Assembly: GCA_038249605.1 (NCBI GenBank)
Contig: JBBSDH010000032.1
Coordinates: 1-26,370, forward strand
DNA from: M3007 sp038249605
Lineage (GTDB): Bacteria > Bacteroidota > Bacteroidia > Chitinophagales > Saprospiraceae
Direction: 5' to 3'
Length of the DNA stretch: 26,370 nucleotides
The translations under genes were made by a program, and so were the position numbers. Below are positions 1 to 7,417 of this stretch, piece after piece. Within the stretch, counting starts at the first letter, position 1; each line of letters opens with the position of its first letter. The notes beneath the pieces are model-generated. The model was not told the origin of the DNA. It worked only from the letters and a program-made list of their open reading frames with translations, and did not search any database.

Positions 1-130
1 ACCCCTCAAACGCGCCCCCGGGGTCACACCCGCCCCACCCCCCGGTCTATTTTGTTTTTGGGGGGGTGGTCGTGGGTTTTGTTCGCCCCCCCGCCCAAAA
101 CAACCCCCCAAATTCCTCCACAAAAAACCA
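1..130. other. Low-complexity contig end, probably artefactual
   Basis: The first 130 bases are long C and G runs mixed with A/T-rich stretches and hold no credible gene. Read outward on the minus strand the sequence becomes G/T-rich, the same character as the other end of the window. This suggests poor-quality read extension at a contig terminus. Bases 131-231 look more normal but I see no gene in them. Confidence 0.6.
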
Positions 131-231
131 AAACGTAGATGCTGTGGATGGATGGTTGGGAAATGGGTGGATAAGGGTAACATCCATGGTTGCCGGCGCT
201 ACGTGTTTGTCACATGCAGCATCATCCAGCA

Positions 232-304
232 AATTGCTTTTGCCATTCCCCTTCGTTTAGTGGCCGTAGGCCGACAAAACGAAGGGGGAATGGCAAAAGC
301 AATT
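232..304. repeat. Near-perfect inverted repeat (long hairpin)
   Basis: Arms 232-258 and 276-304 are reverse complements except for one extra C in the right arm and the terminal base. The 17-base centre contains GGCC-GTA-GGCC, which folds on itself, so almost the whole 73 bases can form one hairpin. It starts 5 bases beyond the stop codon of the minus-strand gene at 310-729. A transcription end or mRNA-stabilising role is possible, but no T run follows on that strand. A palindromic interspersed element or an assembly fold-back near the contig end are alternatives. Confidence 0.7.
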
Positions 305-309
305 CATGG

Positions 310-729
310 TTAAGCGGTCCTTTGCTTTGGCGGTTGCCAGATGCTGGAAAGGTGGGAGGAAAGTCTCAGGTTTTGTTCCTGAAAAAAGGTGGCATGGAGA
401 TCACTTTCGGGAAGTGCCAGTGCAAGGGCCGGGAAAGGTGCGGGAATTGGCAGGGCGAAAGAGGCACAGGCGCACACACCGGTGTGGTGGTGCGGATCGT
501 CTTTGCCGGGAAGGTTGTGGTGGTCGTGGTCGGAACGGTGTTGTGTAAACGCTTCACCGTAATGCATCGCAAGGAATTCGACCATGCCCGTTTGTGGATC
601 TTCTGCAAGATGTTTCTGGTAATGGCCAGCAAGGTCGGGCAGTTTGGCAAATACATCTTTTACCTGAGCGGGCACAACGGCCGAGAGCAAGTGGAGGAGA
701 AGCAATATGTTTGCGAAGATGCGATGCAT
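310..729 (-). CDS. Small exported His-rich protein, possibly metal-related
   Basis: This encodes 139 residues. The N-terminus (about 1-21) is a hydrophobic signal-peptide-like segment followed by PAQ. A middle stretch around residues 67-86 is rich in His and Asp (HRSDHDHHNLPGKDDPHHH), followed by a Cys pair (CAC). The protein ends in SSIWQPPKQRTA. From memory, small Bacteroidota proteins of similar shape, with an LPFK-like centre and an IWQPPK end, occur beside heavy-metal RND efflux genes. That neighbour is not visible here, because the contig ends just downstream. The His/Asp/Cys cluster suggests metal binding, which is inference. The only suitable start is the ATG at 729, directly behind a TAnnTTTG element. 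The reading frame on the opposite strand has no family resemblance and was dropped. Confidence 0.72.
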   Translation of the reverse strand: MHRIFANILLLLHLLSAVVPAQVKDVFAKLPDLAGHYQKHLAEDPQTGMVEFLAMHYGEAFTQHRSDHDHHNLPGKDDPHHHTGVCACASFALPIPAPFPALALALPESDLHATFFQEQNLRLSSHLSSIWQPPKQRTA

Positions 730-734
730 GGTAG

Positions 735-742
735 CAAAGTTA
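735..742 (-). promoter_or_regulatory. Bacteroidota -7 element for the His-rich gene
   Basis: On the minus strand this reads TAACTTTG, an exact match to TAnnTTTG. It lies only 5 bases before the ATG at 729, so transcription would begin at or very near the start codon. I see no TTG -33 element at the usual 19-23 base spacing. Confidence 0.45.
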
Positions 743-891
743 CGAATACGGATTGTTTTTTTGAGTTTGTTTACATTTCGTTTAGGATTGGATAATTCAA
801 CCGCCTTTTTTTACCATTCACTCAGCCTGTTCTTTCTTAAAAAAGCATCCAACGGCCACTGAAACAACGCATCCAATTTTCACCCGGCGAA

Positions 892-924
892 TTGTCGCTG
901 TTTCCACTTTTCTGCCTACTTTTG
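892..924 (+). promoter_or_regulatory. Promoter for pheT (TTG-N22-TAnnTTTG)
   Basis: TTG at 892-894 is followed after 22 bases by TACTTTTG at 917-924. Both elements and their spacing fit the Bacteroidota primary sigma consensus. Transcription would begin near 930 and leave a leader of about 140 bases before pheT. The rest of the 730-1069 gene-free stretch holds no open reading frame I can support. Confidence 0.55.
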
Positions 925-986
925 CAGATTAAGCATCAAACCGTGTGTTTCGGAAATTTCCCGTCTGAAAACTTACTTGTTTGCTC

Positions 987-1022
987 TTAAGGGCCGCCGC
1001 ATGTGGCAGTCCACCCCCTTAA
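987..1022 (+). promoter_or_regulatory. Stem-loop in the pheT leader
   Basis: TTAAGGG (987-993) pairs with CCCTTAA (1016-1022), and inside the loop GTGG (1003-1006) pairs with CCAC (1011-1014). The structure lies in the predicted untranslated leader, 47 bases before the pheT start. It could affect mRNA stability or translation. No leader peptide with Phe codons and no T run were seen, so classical attenuation is not supported. Confidence 0.3.
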
Positions 1023-1069
1023 TCAACCCGTAAAGCCGCCCAAATCCTTTAATAATTGCAACACAAAGC

Positions 1070-3520
1070 ATGAAGCTTTCGCTGAATTGGCTTCGAGATT
1101 ATCTCGACATACATAAAACCCCTGCCGAAATTGCCGACATACTGACCTCTCTGGGACTCGAGGTAGAAGGATGGGAAGAAGTGAGGCCCTCTGCCGTGGA
1201 TCTTGATAAGGTCCGATCCGGCGTGGTGCTCGAATGTGAACGCATTCCCGATACCGACCACCTCTCGGCAACCAAAGTCGATGCCGGCGACGGTGTCATA
1301 CGTTCCATCGTGTGCGGTGCGCCCAATGTGGCCGCCGGACAAAAAGTATGGGTTGCCCTTCCCGGCGCCAACGTTTTTTCCAAAGACGGCTCCTTATTTA
1401 CCATCGCCGAACGCAAGGTGCGCGGCATCGCCTCGCAAGGCATGATCTGCGCCGAAGACGAACTCGGCTTAGGCCACGACCACGCAGGCATCATGGTGTT
1501 GCCGGCCGATACACCCGTTGGTTTGCGCGCCGACAACTTCTACCAGCGCCATTCCGATACCGTGCTCGATATAGGCCTTACTCCCAACCGGGCCGACGCC
1601 ACCAACCACCTCGGCGTGGCACGCGACTTGCTCGCCTGGACACGCCACCACGAAAACCTCTCGGCAACACTCCGTACGCCCGATACCTCTGCATTCAAAC
1701 CCGGTACGGCAGACGCATTGCCGGTAGTTGTTGAAAATACGGAGGCGTGTCCGCGTTATGCCGGCATCACCCTTCGCGGCGTAAAAGTGGAGGAAAGTCC
1801 CGAGTGGCTCCAACAACGTTTGCTCGCCGTTGGCCAACGCCCGATCAACAATGTGGTGGACATCACCAACTTCGTGCGCATCGAAACTGGACAGCCCCTG
1901 CACGCGTTCGACCTCACAGCCATCCACGGTGGCATAATTCGTGTAAAGACCCTGCCCGAAGGCTCACTTTTCACCACCCTCGACGGCACGGAGCGCAAGC
2001 TCTCTGCCGAAGACCTCATGATCTGCGACGGCCTTGATATGCCCCTGTGCATCGCAGGTGTGTTCGGCGGCGCACACAGCGGCGTGTCCGAAACCACCAC
2101 CGACGTGTTTCTGGAAAGTGCATGCTTCAACGCCCGTTTCATCCGGCGAACCATGCTGCGCCACGGATTGCGCACCGACGCAGCCTGGTCGTTTGAAAAA
2201 GGCGTGGACCCCAACGGGACCATCTTCGCCCTGCAACGCGCAGCACAGCTTATTGCCAGCATCGCCGGCGGCAAAGCCGATACACCCATAACCGACTTCT
2301 ACCCCGAACCCGTGTTGCCGTCCAAAGTGGCCATGCGTTTCGACCGCATCAACAGTCTGATCGGTGAAAACCTTTCAAAAGACACGATCAAAAACATTCT
2401 GCTTGCTCTTGAAATAGGCATCAGTCATGAAACAGCAGAAAGTTTCACCGCCATTGTCCCCACCAACAAACCCGACGTAACCCGGGAGGCCGATGTAGTG
2501 GAGGAAATACTGCGTGTGCACGGCCTCGATTCTGTGCCCATTCCAACGCAGATACGCTCGAGCATGGAAGTGCAGCAGCGCCCCAACCCGGACGCCATCC
2601 TTAACTTTGCGGCCGACTTCCTCGCAGCGCTCGGCTACCTGGAGTGTATGAACATGTCGCTGAGCAATTCTGCTTATTACCGCGACCTTTTACCCTTTCC
2701 GTCGGACATGCTTGTGATGGTGCACAACACCGCCAACCAGGGCCTCGATTGCATGCGACCGACCCTGCTCATGGGCGGCCTAGAAACCCTACGGCACAAC
2801 CAGAACCGCCAGAACTCCGACGTTCGCCTGTTCGAGTTCGGCAAAACTTTTGTGCGCCGGAACACGGAAAATGGTCCGAAATTTGACGAAACACTGCGGA
2901 TGAGCATCCTCCTCAGCGGAGCGCACAGTCCGGAAAGCTGGCAGCCTACGGCAAAAAAACAGGTGGATTTCTACACACTCAAAACGGTGGTGAACAACCT
3001 CCTGCACCGCCTCGGTGTCGTAGGATTTCAGGAAACCACCCTCAACGAAGCGCCTTACAACTACGCTCTGCGCTACCACCGCGGCGACCAGGAACTGGTC
3101 AGTTTCGGGCAGGTTCAGACCTCATTGAGCAAAAAAATGGACATCAAAAATGCTGTCTTTTTTGCCGACTTCCATTTCGACAACGTGTTGAAAGCCCTTG
3201 GCGTCAACAAAATATCCTTTACCGAACTCAACAAATTTCCCTCTGTGCGCCGCGATCTTGCACTTGTGCTCGACCGCAGTGTAGCCTTTGGCGACATACG
3301 CCAATTGGCCCTGAAAACGGGCAAAAAGGCCCTCCGCGATGTAAATTTGTTTGATGTGTTTGAAGATGAAAAAAAACTGGGCGAAGGCAAAAAATCCTAT
3401 GCCGTCAGCTTTATGTTTGAAGACCATGAAAAAACCCTTCAGGACAAAGACATCGACGCCCTCATGCAACAACTGCAGCAAGTGTTCGAAACCAAACTGA
3501 AGGCCAGCATACGACAGTAA
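1070..3520 (+). CDS. pheT: Phenylalanine-tRNA ligase beta subunit
   Basis: Large subunit of the cytoplasmic PheS2-PheT2 enzyme that charges tRNA-Phe. At 816 residues it is full length for the bacterial family. It opens with the characteristic MKLSLNWLRDYLD, followed by the EMAP-like tRNA-binding OB domain (about 42-155, with IVCGAPNVAAG and MICAEDELGLG). Next come the B3/B4 editing region (about 210-385, with PRYAGITLRGV, RPINNVVDITNFV and GQPLHAFD), the B5 domain (about 400-480), and the catalytic-core-like domain. The C-terminus is the FDX-ACB anticodon-binding domain (from about 722, FPSVRRDLALVLD). pheS is not in the window, which is usual when the subunits are encoded apart. The next gene, rny, follows after 86 bases on the same strand. 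The start at 1070 matches the family N-terminus exactly. Confidence 0.98.
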   Translation: MKLSLNWLRDYLDIHKTPAEIADILTSLGLEVEGWEEVRPSAVDLDKVRSGVVLECERIPDTDHLSATKVDAGDGVIRSIVCGAPNVAAGQKVWVALPGANVFSKDGSLFTIAERKVRGIASQGMICAEDELGLGHDHAGIMVLPADTPVGLRADNFYQRHSDTVLDIGLTPNRADATNHLGVARDLLAWTRHHENLSATLRTPDTSAFKPGTADALPVVVENTEACPRYAGITLRGVKVEESPEWLQQRLLAVGQRPINNVVDITNFVRIETGQPLHAFDLTAIHGGIIRVKTLPEGSLFTTLDGTERKLSAEDLMICDGLDMPLCIAGVFGGAHSGVSETTTDVFLESACFNARFIRRTMLRHGLRTDAAWSFEKGVDPNGTIFALQRAAQLIASIAGGKADTPITDFYPEPVLPSKVAMRFDRINSLIGENLSKDTIKNILLALEIGISHETAESFTAIVPTNKPDVTREADVVEEILRVHGLDSVPIPTQIRSSMEVQQRPNPDAILNFAADFLAALGYLECMNMSLSNSAYYRDLLPFPSDMLVMVHNTANQGLDCMRPTLLMGGLETLRHNQNRQNSDVRLFEFGKTFVRRNTENGPKFDETLRMSILLSGAHSPESWQPTAKKQVDFYTLKTVVNNLLHRLGVVGFQETTLNEAPYNYALRYHRGDQELVSFGQVQTSLSKKMDIKNAVFFADFHFDNVLKALGVNKISFTELNKFPSVRRDLALVLDRSVAFGDIRQLALKTGKKALRDVNLFDVFEDEKKLGEGKKSYAVSFMFEDHEKTLQDKDIDALMQQLQQVFETKLKASIRQ

Positions 3521-3532
3521 GAAACAGCACCC

Positions 3533-3570
3533 CCGCCGCGCAAGAGTTCAAGTCAAGGTTAGCGCTGCGG
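3533..3570 (+). repeat. Intergenic hairpin between pheT and rny
   Basis: A 9-base arm at 3533-3541 pairs with 3562-3570 with one mismatch, giving a GC-rich stem with a 20-base loop. No T run follows, so it is unlikely to be an intrinsic terminator. Read-through from pheT into rny remains plausible. Confidence 0.35.
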
Positions 3571-3606
3571 ATCACCATACATTAACCACTTAATTGAACC
3601 ACCCTA

Positions 3607-5289
3607 ATGGAGATCGTAACAGGATTAGTCATAGGACTGGTGGTGGGAGCCGTCATCGCATACCTGCTCACCACCCAGTTCATTAAAAAAGCCAACAGCA
3701 AAAGCATTGATGAGAGCAACCGCCAGGCCGATCTGGTTATTCAGGAAGCCCGTCTCACCGCCAAACGCCTCGAAGACGATGCGTCCGTAAAAGCTGAAAA
3801 AGTCGTTTCACGTGCAGAAGCCGAAAACGAACGCATCAAACAAACCAAAATCCAGGAAGCCAAGGAGCGCTACTCGCAAATGCGCAGTCAGTTCGACAGC
3901 GAAAAAGCGCAGCACCAGCTCAGTCTGAAAGAAATGGAGGTGGATATTGTCGCCCGCGAAAAAGACCTTCAGATCAAGCAGGACGCCTTCCAAAGCAAAG
4001 TAAACGAAATCGACACCCGTAAAACCGAAATTGAAAACCGAGAACTGGAACTCGACGCTCAACGTGAAAACCTGGACAAACAGGTAAAAATCGTTCAGAA
4101 GAAAAAAGAAGAACTCGACGCCGCCAACGAAGAACGCATCAAGGCACTTGAAAAAATCAGTCAGCTCACCCAACAGGATGCGAAAGACCAGCTGCTCGAG
4201 GCTGTTCGTGCCAAAAGCGAAAGCGAAGCCATGGTTATCGTAAAAGAAGCCATCAGCCAGGCCAAACTCAACGCCAACAAGGAAGCCAAAAAAATCGTCA
4301 TACAAACCATCCAGCGCACCGCCGCCGAATTTACCATCGAAAACACAGTGTCGGTATTCAACCTGGAAAACGACGACATGAAAGGCCAGATCATCGGTCG
4401 CGAAGGCCGCAACATACGTGCCATTGAAGCCGCTACCGGCGTCGAAATCATCGTCGACGATACGCCCGAAGCCATCGTTATCTCGTCCTTCGACCCCATC
4501 CGCCGCGAGGTCGCACGCCTGTCGTTGCAACGCCTGGTGGCCGATGGCCGTATCCACCCCGCCCGCATCGAAGAGGTGGTGGCCAAAGTGCGCAAACAAC
4601 TCGAAGAACAAATCATTGAAATTGGTGAACGTACCGTCATCGAGCTCGGCATCCACGGCCTCAACCCCGCCCTTGTGCGCATGGTGGGCCGCATGCGTTT
4701 CCGCTCGTCGTACGGTCAGAACATGCTCAAACACTCCATCGAAACGGCCAACCTGTGCTCCATCATGGCCGCCGAACTGGGCCTCAATCCGAAGCAGATC
4801 AAAATGGCCAAACGCGCCGGTCTGCTCCACGACATCGGTAAAGTAGCCGAAGAAGAAACAGAACTGTCGCACGCTCTTGTAGGCATGAAAATGTGCGAAC
4901 AATACGGTGAGCACCCTGTCATCATCAACGCCGTTGGCGCCCACCACGACGAGGTCGAGATGAACAACATCATCTCGCCCATCGTTCAGGCCTGCGACGC
5001 CATCTCAGGAGCACGCCCCGGAGCACGCCGCGAAATCCTGGAAAATTACCTCAAACGCATCGGAGAACTGGAAGACATCGCCATGGCCTACGAAGGTGTT
5101 TCCAAAGCTTACGCCATGCAGGCTGGCCGCGAACTGCGCGTGATCGTGGAAGCCGAGAAAGTTACCGACCAATACGCCGACGACCTTTCGTTCATGATTT
5201 CCCAAAAGATTCAGGACGAAATGCAATACCCCGGCCAAATTAAGGTAACGGTCATCCGGGAGAAACGGGCTATCACCTACGCGAGGTAA
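3607..5289 (+). CDS. rny: Ribonuclease Y
   Basis: Membrane-anchored endoribonuclease that starts mRNA turnover. The 560-residue product is somewhat longer than the roughly 520 residues usual in Firmicutes. A single transmembrane helix at residues 3-23 is followed by a long charged coiled coil (about 30-230). A KH RNA-binding domain follows, with GREGRNIRAIE near residue 263. The HD phosphohydrolase domain comes next, with HSIETANL, the metal-binding LLHDIGK near 405 and GAHHDEVE. The protein ends with IKVTVIREKRAITYAR, typical of the family. The ATG at 3607 places the membrane anchor at the very N-terminus as expected. It follows pheT closely and is closed by the terminator at 5311-5347. A zapA gene, which I recall between pheT and rny in many Bacteroidota, is absent here. 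Confidence 0.97.
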   Translation: MEIVTGLVIGLVVGAVIAYLLTTQFIKKANSKSIDESNRQADLVIQEARLTAKRLEDDASVKAEKVVSRAEAENERIKQTKIQEAKERYSQMRSQFDSEKAQHQLSLKEMEVDIVAREKDLQIKQDAFQSKVNEIDTRKTEIENRELELDAQRENLDKQVKIVQKKKEELDAANEERIKALEKISQLTQQDAKDQLLEAVRAKSESEAMVIVKEAISQAKLNANKEAKKIVIQTIQRTAAEFTIENTVSVFNLENDDMKGQIIGREGRNIRAIEAATGVEIIVDDTPEAIVISSFDPIRREVARLSLQRLVADGRIHPARIEEVVAKVRKQLEEQIIEIGERTVIELGIHGLNPALVRMVGRMRFRSSYGQNMLKHSIETANLCSIMAAELGLNPKQIKMAKRAGLLHDIGKVAEEETELSHALVGMKMCEQYGEHPVIINAVGAHHDEVEMNNIISPIVQACDAISGARPGARREILENYLKRIGELEDIAMAYEGVSKAYAMQAGRELRVIVEAEKVTDQYADDLSFMISQKIQDEMQYPGQIKVTVIREKRAITYAR

Positions 5290-5310
5290 TCGGTGATCGT
5301 TGGTCAGCAT

Positions 5311-5347
5311 AAAAAGACGCGAGGAATACTCCCCGCGTCTTTTTTTT
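5311..5347 (+). terminator. Intrinsic terminator after rny
   Basis: AAAAAGACGCG (5311-5321) pairs perfectly with CGCGTCTTTTT (5334-5344), and the T run continues to 5347. It lies 21 bases beyond the rny stop codon. The A run on the left arm would serve as a T run on the minus strand, so it may also stop transcription coming from the convergent gene at 5646-6863. Confidence 0.92.
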
Positions 5348-5645
5348 GACCACCGACGAGCCAACTTTAGGCATGAAGTGTCGATAAAAACGTCGGGCAG
5401 CGGTGTTCGTTTGGCATGGGTTTGCGACAAACATTGAGCCCATTCGGGGCTGGAGGCCCGGAGGGGGGCAATGTTTGAAAGATCCCATTTTTACCATAAA
5501 AAACATGATTCACCCCGAATTTTTTTGGGAAGACTCATGCTTTTTTTTAAGCCATAGTTTAACAGAAACAATAAAATGCTCTAAATTAAACACTCCTTAT
5601 CGAAAAAAATTCGGGAGGACTCATGTTTTTAGACCAGCCGACCAA
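5348..5645. other. Gene-free convergent spacer with paired short repeats
   Basis: About 300 bases between two convergent genes contain no supportable gene. CCGAATTTTTTT at 5515-5526 is the exact reverse complement of 5603-5614. Directly beside each arm, on the same strand, sits a near-identical 18-19 base motif, GGGA[A/G]GACTCATG followed by a T run (5527-5545 and 5613-5630). A small G/C-rich patch lies at 5444-5468. The combination of inverted and direct copies suggests a small duplicated element or two independent termination-type signals. Confidence 0.5.
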
Positions 5646-6863
5646 CTAACTGTGTGGTTTCTGCGGCGGTGGAGCGCTTGCGTGGTATTCGTTTTTGATC
5701 CGATGGGTATAGTTTTCGAGCAGTTCGAGGATACGTTCGTGTTTTGGTGATTGAACGATGATTCCTATGTGGTGCTCCATGTCGGTCATGCGCCACACCA
5801 CTTCTTTGTCGTCGAATTGGGTAGTGTCGGGACGTTCCTGCCTCGTAAGTGAGACTACTATGCCTGCATAATCTTTCCTGATTTTTGGAAGCTGGTATTT
5901 TTCGCCCCTGGCCATGGCCACTTCGAGTTTGGCCCATTCGCGCCACATGTTGACGCCTGAGGAATGTTCCACCATTTCGGCCAAGTGGGCGCCGCCTACG
6001 CGCGAAGAAGTTTCGAGGAAATACCATTTACCATCGTCGTGGCATTTGATGAATTCCGTATGGCTTGCGCTGTATTGCATGCCGAAGGCAGTCATTACGT
6101 CGCTGGTTGCTTTCAGCAGTTGTTTTTCATCGTCCGAATCGAAAAGAACAGTGGCGCTGCGGAAAATACCGCCGCCGTGGGCCACATCGAAAGGCGTATT
6201 GAGGTATTGGGAGGCTCGAGCGAATATGATTTTTCCATTTTCCGATAGGGCGTCCACATGGTACACGTCGCCGGGTTTGAATTGTTCCACGAGGTAGAGG
6301 TGTCGGGCGCCTCCCAGGGTGGAAAGGTGGGACCAGAGGTCATCGCGGGTGTACACTTTTTTCATACCGGTAGCCGACGCCTGGAAACGCGGCTTAATGA
6401 TCCAGGGCGCCTGCACCGTATCGGCGAAATCGTTGATCTCGCTGTCGTTGAACAAGCTGCTGAACGCAGGAATGTTGATGCCTTTGTCGCGTGCCTGGAT
6501 GCGCATGGCGAGTTTGTCGCGGAAATGCCGCGCGGTGGTTTGGCCCATGCCAGGAATGCGGAAATGTTCGCGTACTTCAGCGCCTTTTTCCACGTCGAAA
6601 TCGTCGAGCGAAACAATGCGGTCGATTTTGTGTGAACGCATCAGCCATGCCAAGCCTTCGATCACTTCACCCATGTACCACTCGTTTTCAGGGCCTTCCT
6701 GAATGTAAAAAATTTCGTCGATGGCCTCGCGGGCCCACGGTTTGTGCTCGAGTTTTTTACTCGTCAGGAAATATACTTTAGCACCGGCATCTTTGGCGCC
6801 GCGCAGGAAATCATTTCCTTTAAAATAACTGGAAATACAAAGCAAGGTAACCTCTTTACTCAT
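5646..6863 (-). CDS. ATP-grasp domain protein, substrate unknown
   Basis: A 405-residue cytoplasmic protein with the layout of carboxylate-amine ligases of the ATP-grasp superfamily. These activate a carboxylate as acyl-phosphate and join it to an amine, thiol or similar group. An N-terminal Rossmann-like pre-ATP domain (about 1-110) is followed by FRDKLAMRIQARDKG near residue 115. The ATP-binding segment PWIIKPRFQASATG is near 155, and the metal-binding WYFLETSSRVGGAHLAE lies near 285-300. The C-terminal part resembles the carbamoyl-phosphate synthase-like group. I chose the ATG at 6863 (MSKEVTLLCIS) over the longer frame from 6947, because the upstream 28 residues are low-complexity and the Rossmann strand begins directly after MSK. 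The gene stands alone, so neighbours do not reveal its substrate. Peptide ligation or amino-acid conjugation are possibilities only. Confidence 0.88.
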   Translation of the reverse strand: MSKEVTLLCISSYFKGNDFLRGAKDAGAKVYFLTSKKLEHKPWAREAIDEIFYIQEGPENEWYMGEVIEGLAWLMRSHKIDRIVSLDDFDVEKGAEVREHFRIPGMGQTTARHFRDKLAMRIQARDKGINIPAFSSLFNDSEINDFADTVQAPWIIKPRFQASATGMKKVYTRDDLWSHLSTLGGARHLYLVEQFKPGDVYHVDALSENGKIIFARASQYLNTPFDVAHGGGIFRSATVLFDSDDEKQLLKATSDVMTAFGMQYSASHTEFIKCHDDGKWYFLETSSRVGGAHLAEMVEHSSGVNMWREWAKLEVAMARGEKYQLPKIRKDYAGIVVSLTRQERPDTTQFDDKEVVWRMTDMEHHIGIIVQSPKHERILELLENYTHRIKNEYHASAPPPQKPHS

Positions 6864-7417
6864 GGTATGAAATGTCTCGTTCGCCGTGAAAGTATTACCT
6901 GCGAAGCAAAACGCCAAAAAAAGTTTTTGTTTTGTGTACGAAAGCATAATTTACACTTACGGTTAAAAATTTCTGCCATAGCTCCTTACGTTATTGATCT
7001 ATTTGCAGTACTTGTTGACGAACCCAAGGTCAAGCATTGTAAGCACTGTGATCGTAAATGCAGTCCATCTTTTGGACCGGCTTCAAAACGGTGTTGCTTT
7101 TTATATTTACGGAAATAGTCATGTCGATACTTCTCATTGCTTTTTTCCTGATTTTTTACCCCGATTCACTTCAAATGATGAAAGGTTGATCTTCAGGTAA
7201 AAGGAAAAAAATACTTTTCTTAACAAAACTCTCCCGAAAAAGTCCCTATTTGCTACATTTGACTCTTGCCTTTTTTTTGTACTCTAATCTTCGCCCGATT
7301 GCCGCCCAACGACAATGTTTAACATGCACGTTTTGCCTCCCTTGAATTTTAAAACCGCCCCATGGCAAACTCAGGCTTCTTCCCTACTTTTTTCAAAAGT
7401 TACAATTAAACAGTGCA
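6864..7417. other. Divergent intergenic region
   Basis: This AT-rich stretch separates the minus-strand ATP-grasp gene from the plus-strand flavoprotein operon. Short open frames here (such as 6994-7200) show no family resemblance. Besides the -7-like element at 7254-7261, a small stem GTCCA-TCTTT-TGGAC is visible around 7062-7076. I saw no TAnnTTTG element for the minus-strand gene. Confidence 0.6.
7254..7261 (+). promoter_or_regulatory. -7 element for the flavoprotein-cyclase operon
   Basis: TACATTTG matches TAnnTTTG exactly and is the only exact plus-strand match I found in the 550-base intergenic region. The -33 TTG was not found at normal spacing, so strength or sigma use is uncertain. 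Transcription from here would give a leader of about 150 bases before the ATG at 7418. Confidence 0.35.

Noticed and set aside
190..795. Open frame of 201 codons on the plus strand
   Set aside because: It runs through the hairpin at 232-304 and opposite the His-rich exported protein, with low-complexity Val/Gly runs and no fold signature.
3808..4947. Open frame of 379 codons on the minus strand
   Set aside because: It lies entirely opposite rny, is Phe/His/Asp-rich in a way typical of antisense frames, and matches no family.
6994..7200. Short plus-strand frames in the divergent intergenic region
   Set aside because: Composition is AT-rich and non-coding in character, with no signal peptide, motif or plausible start context.
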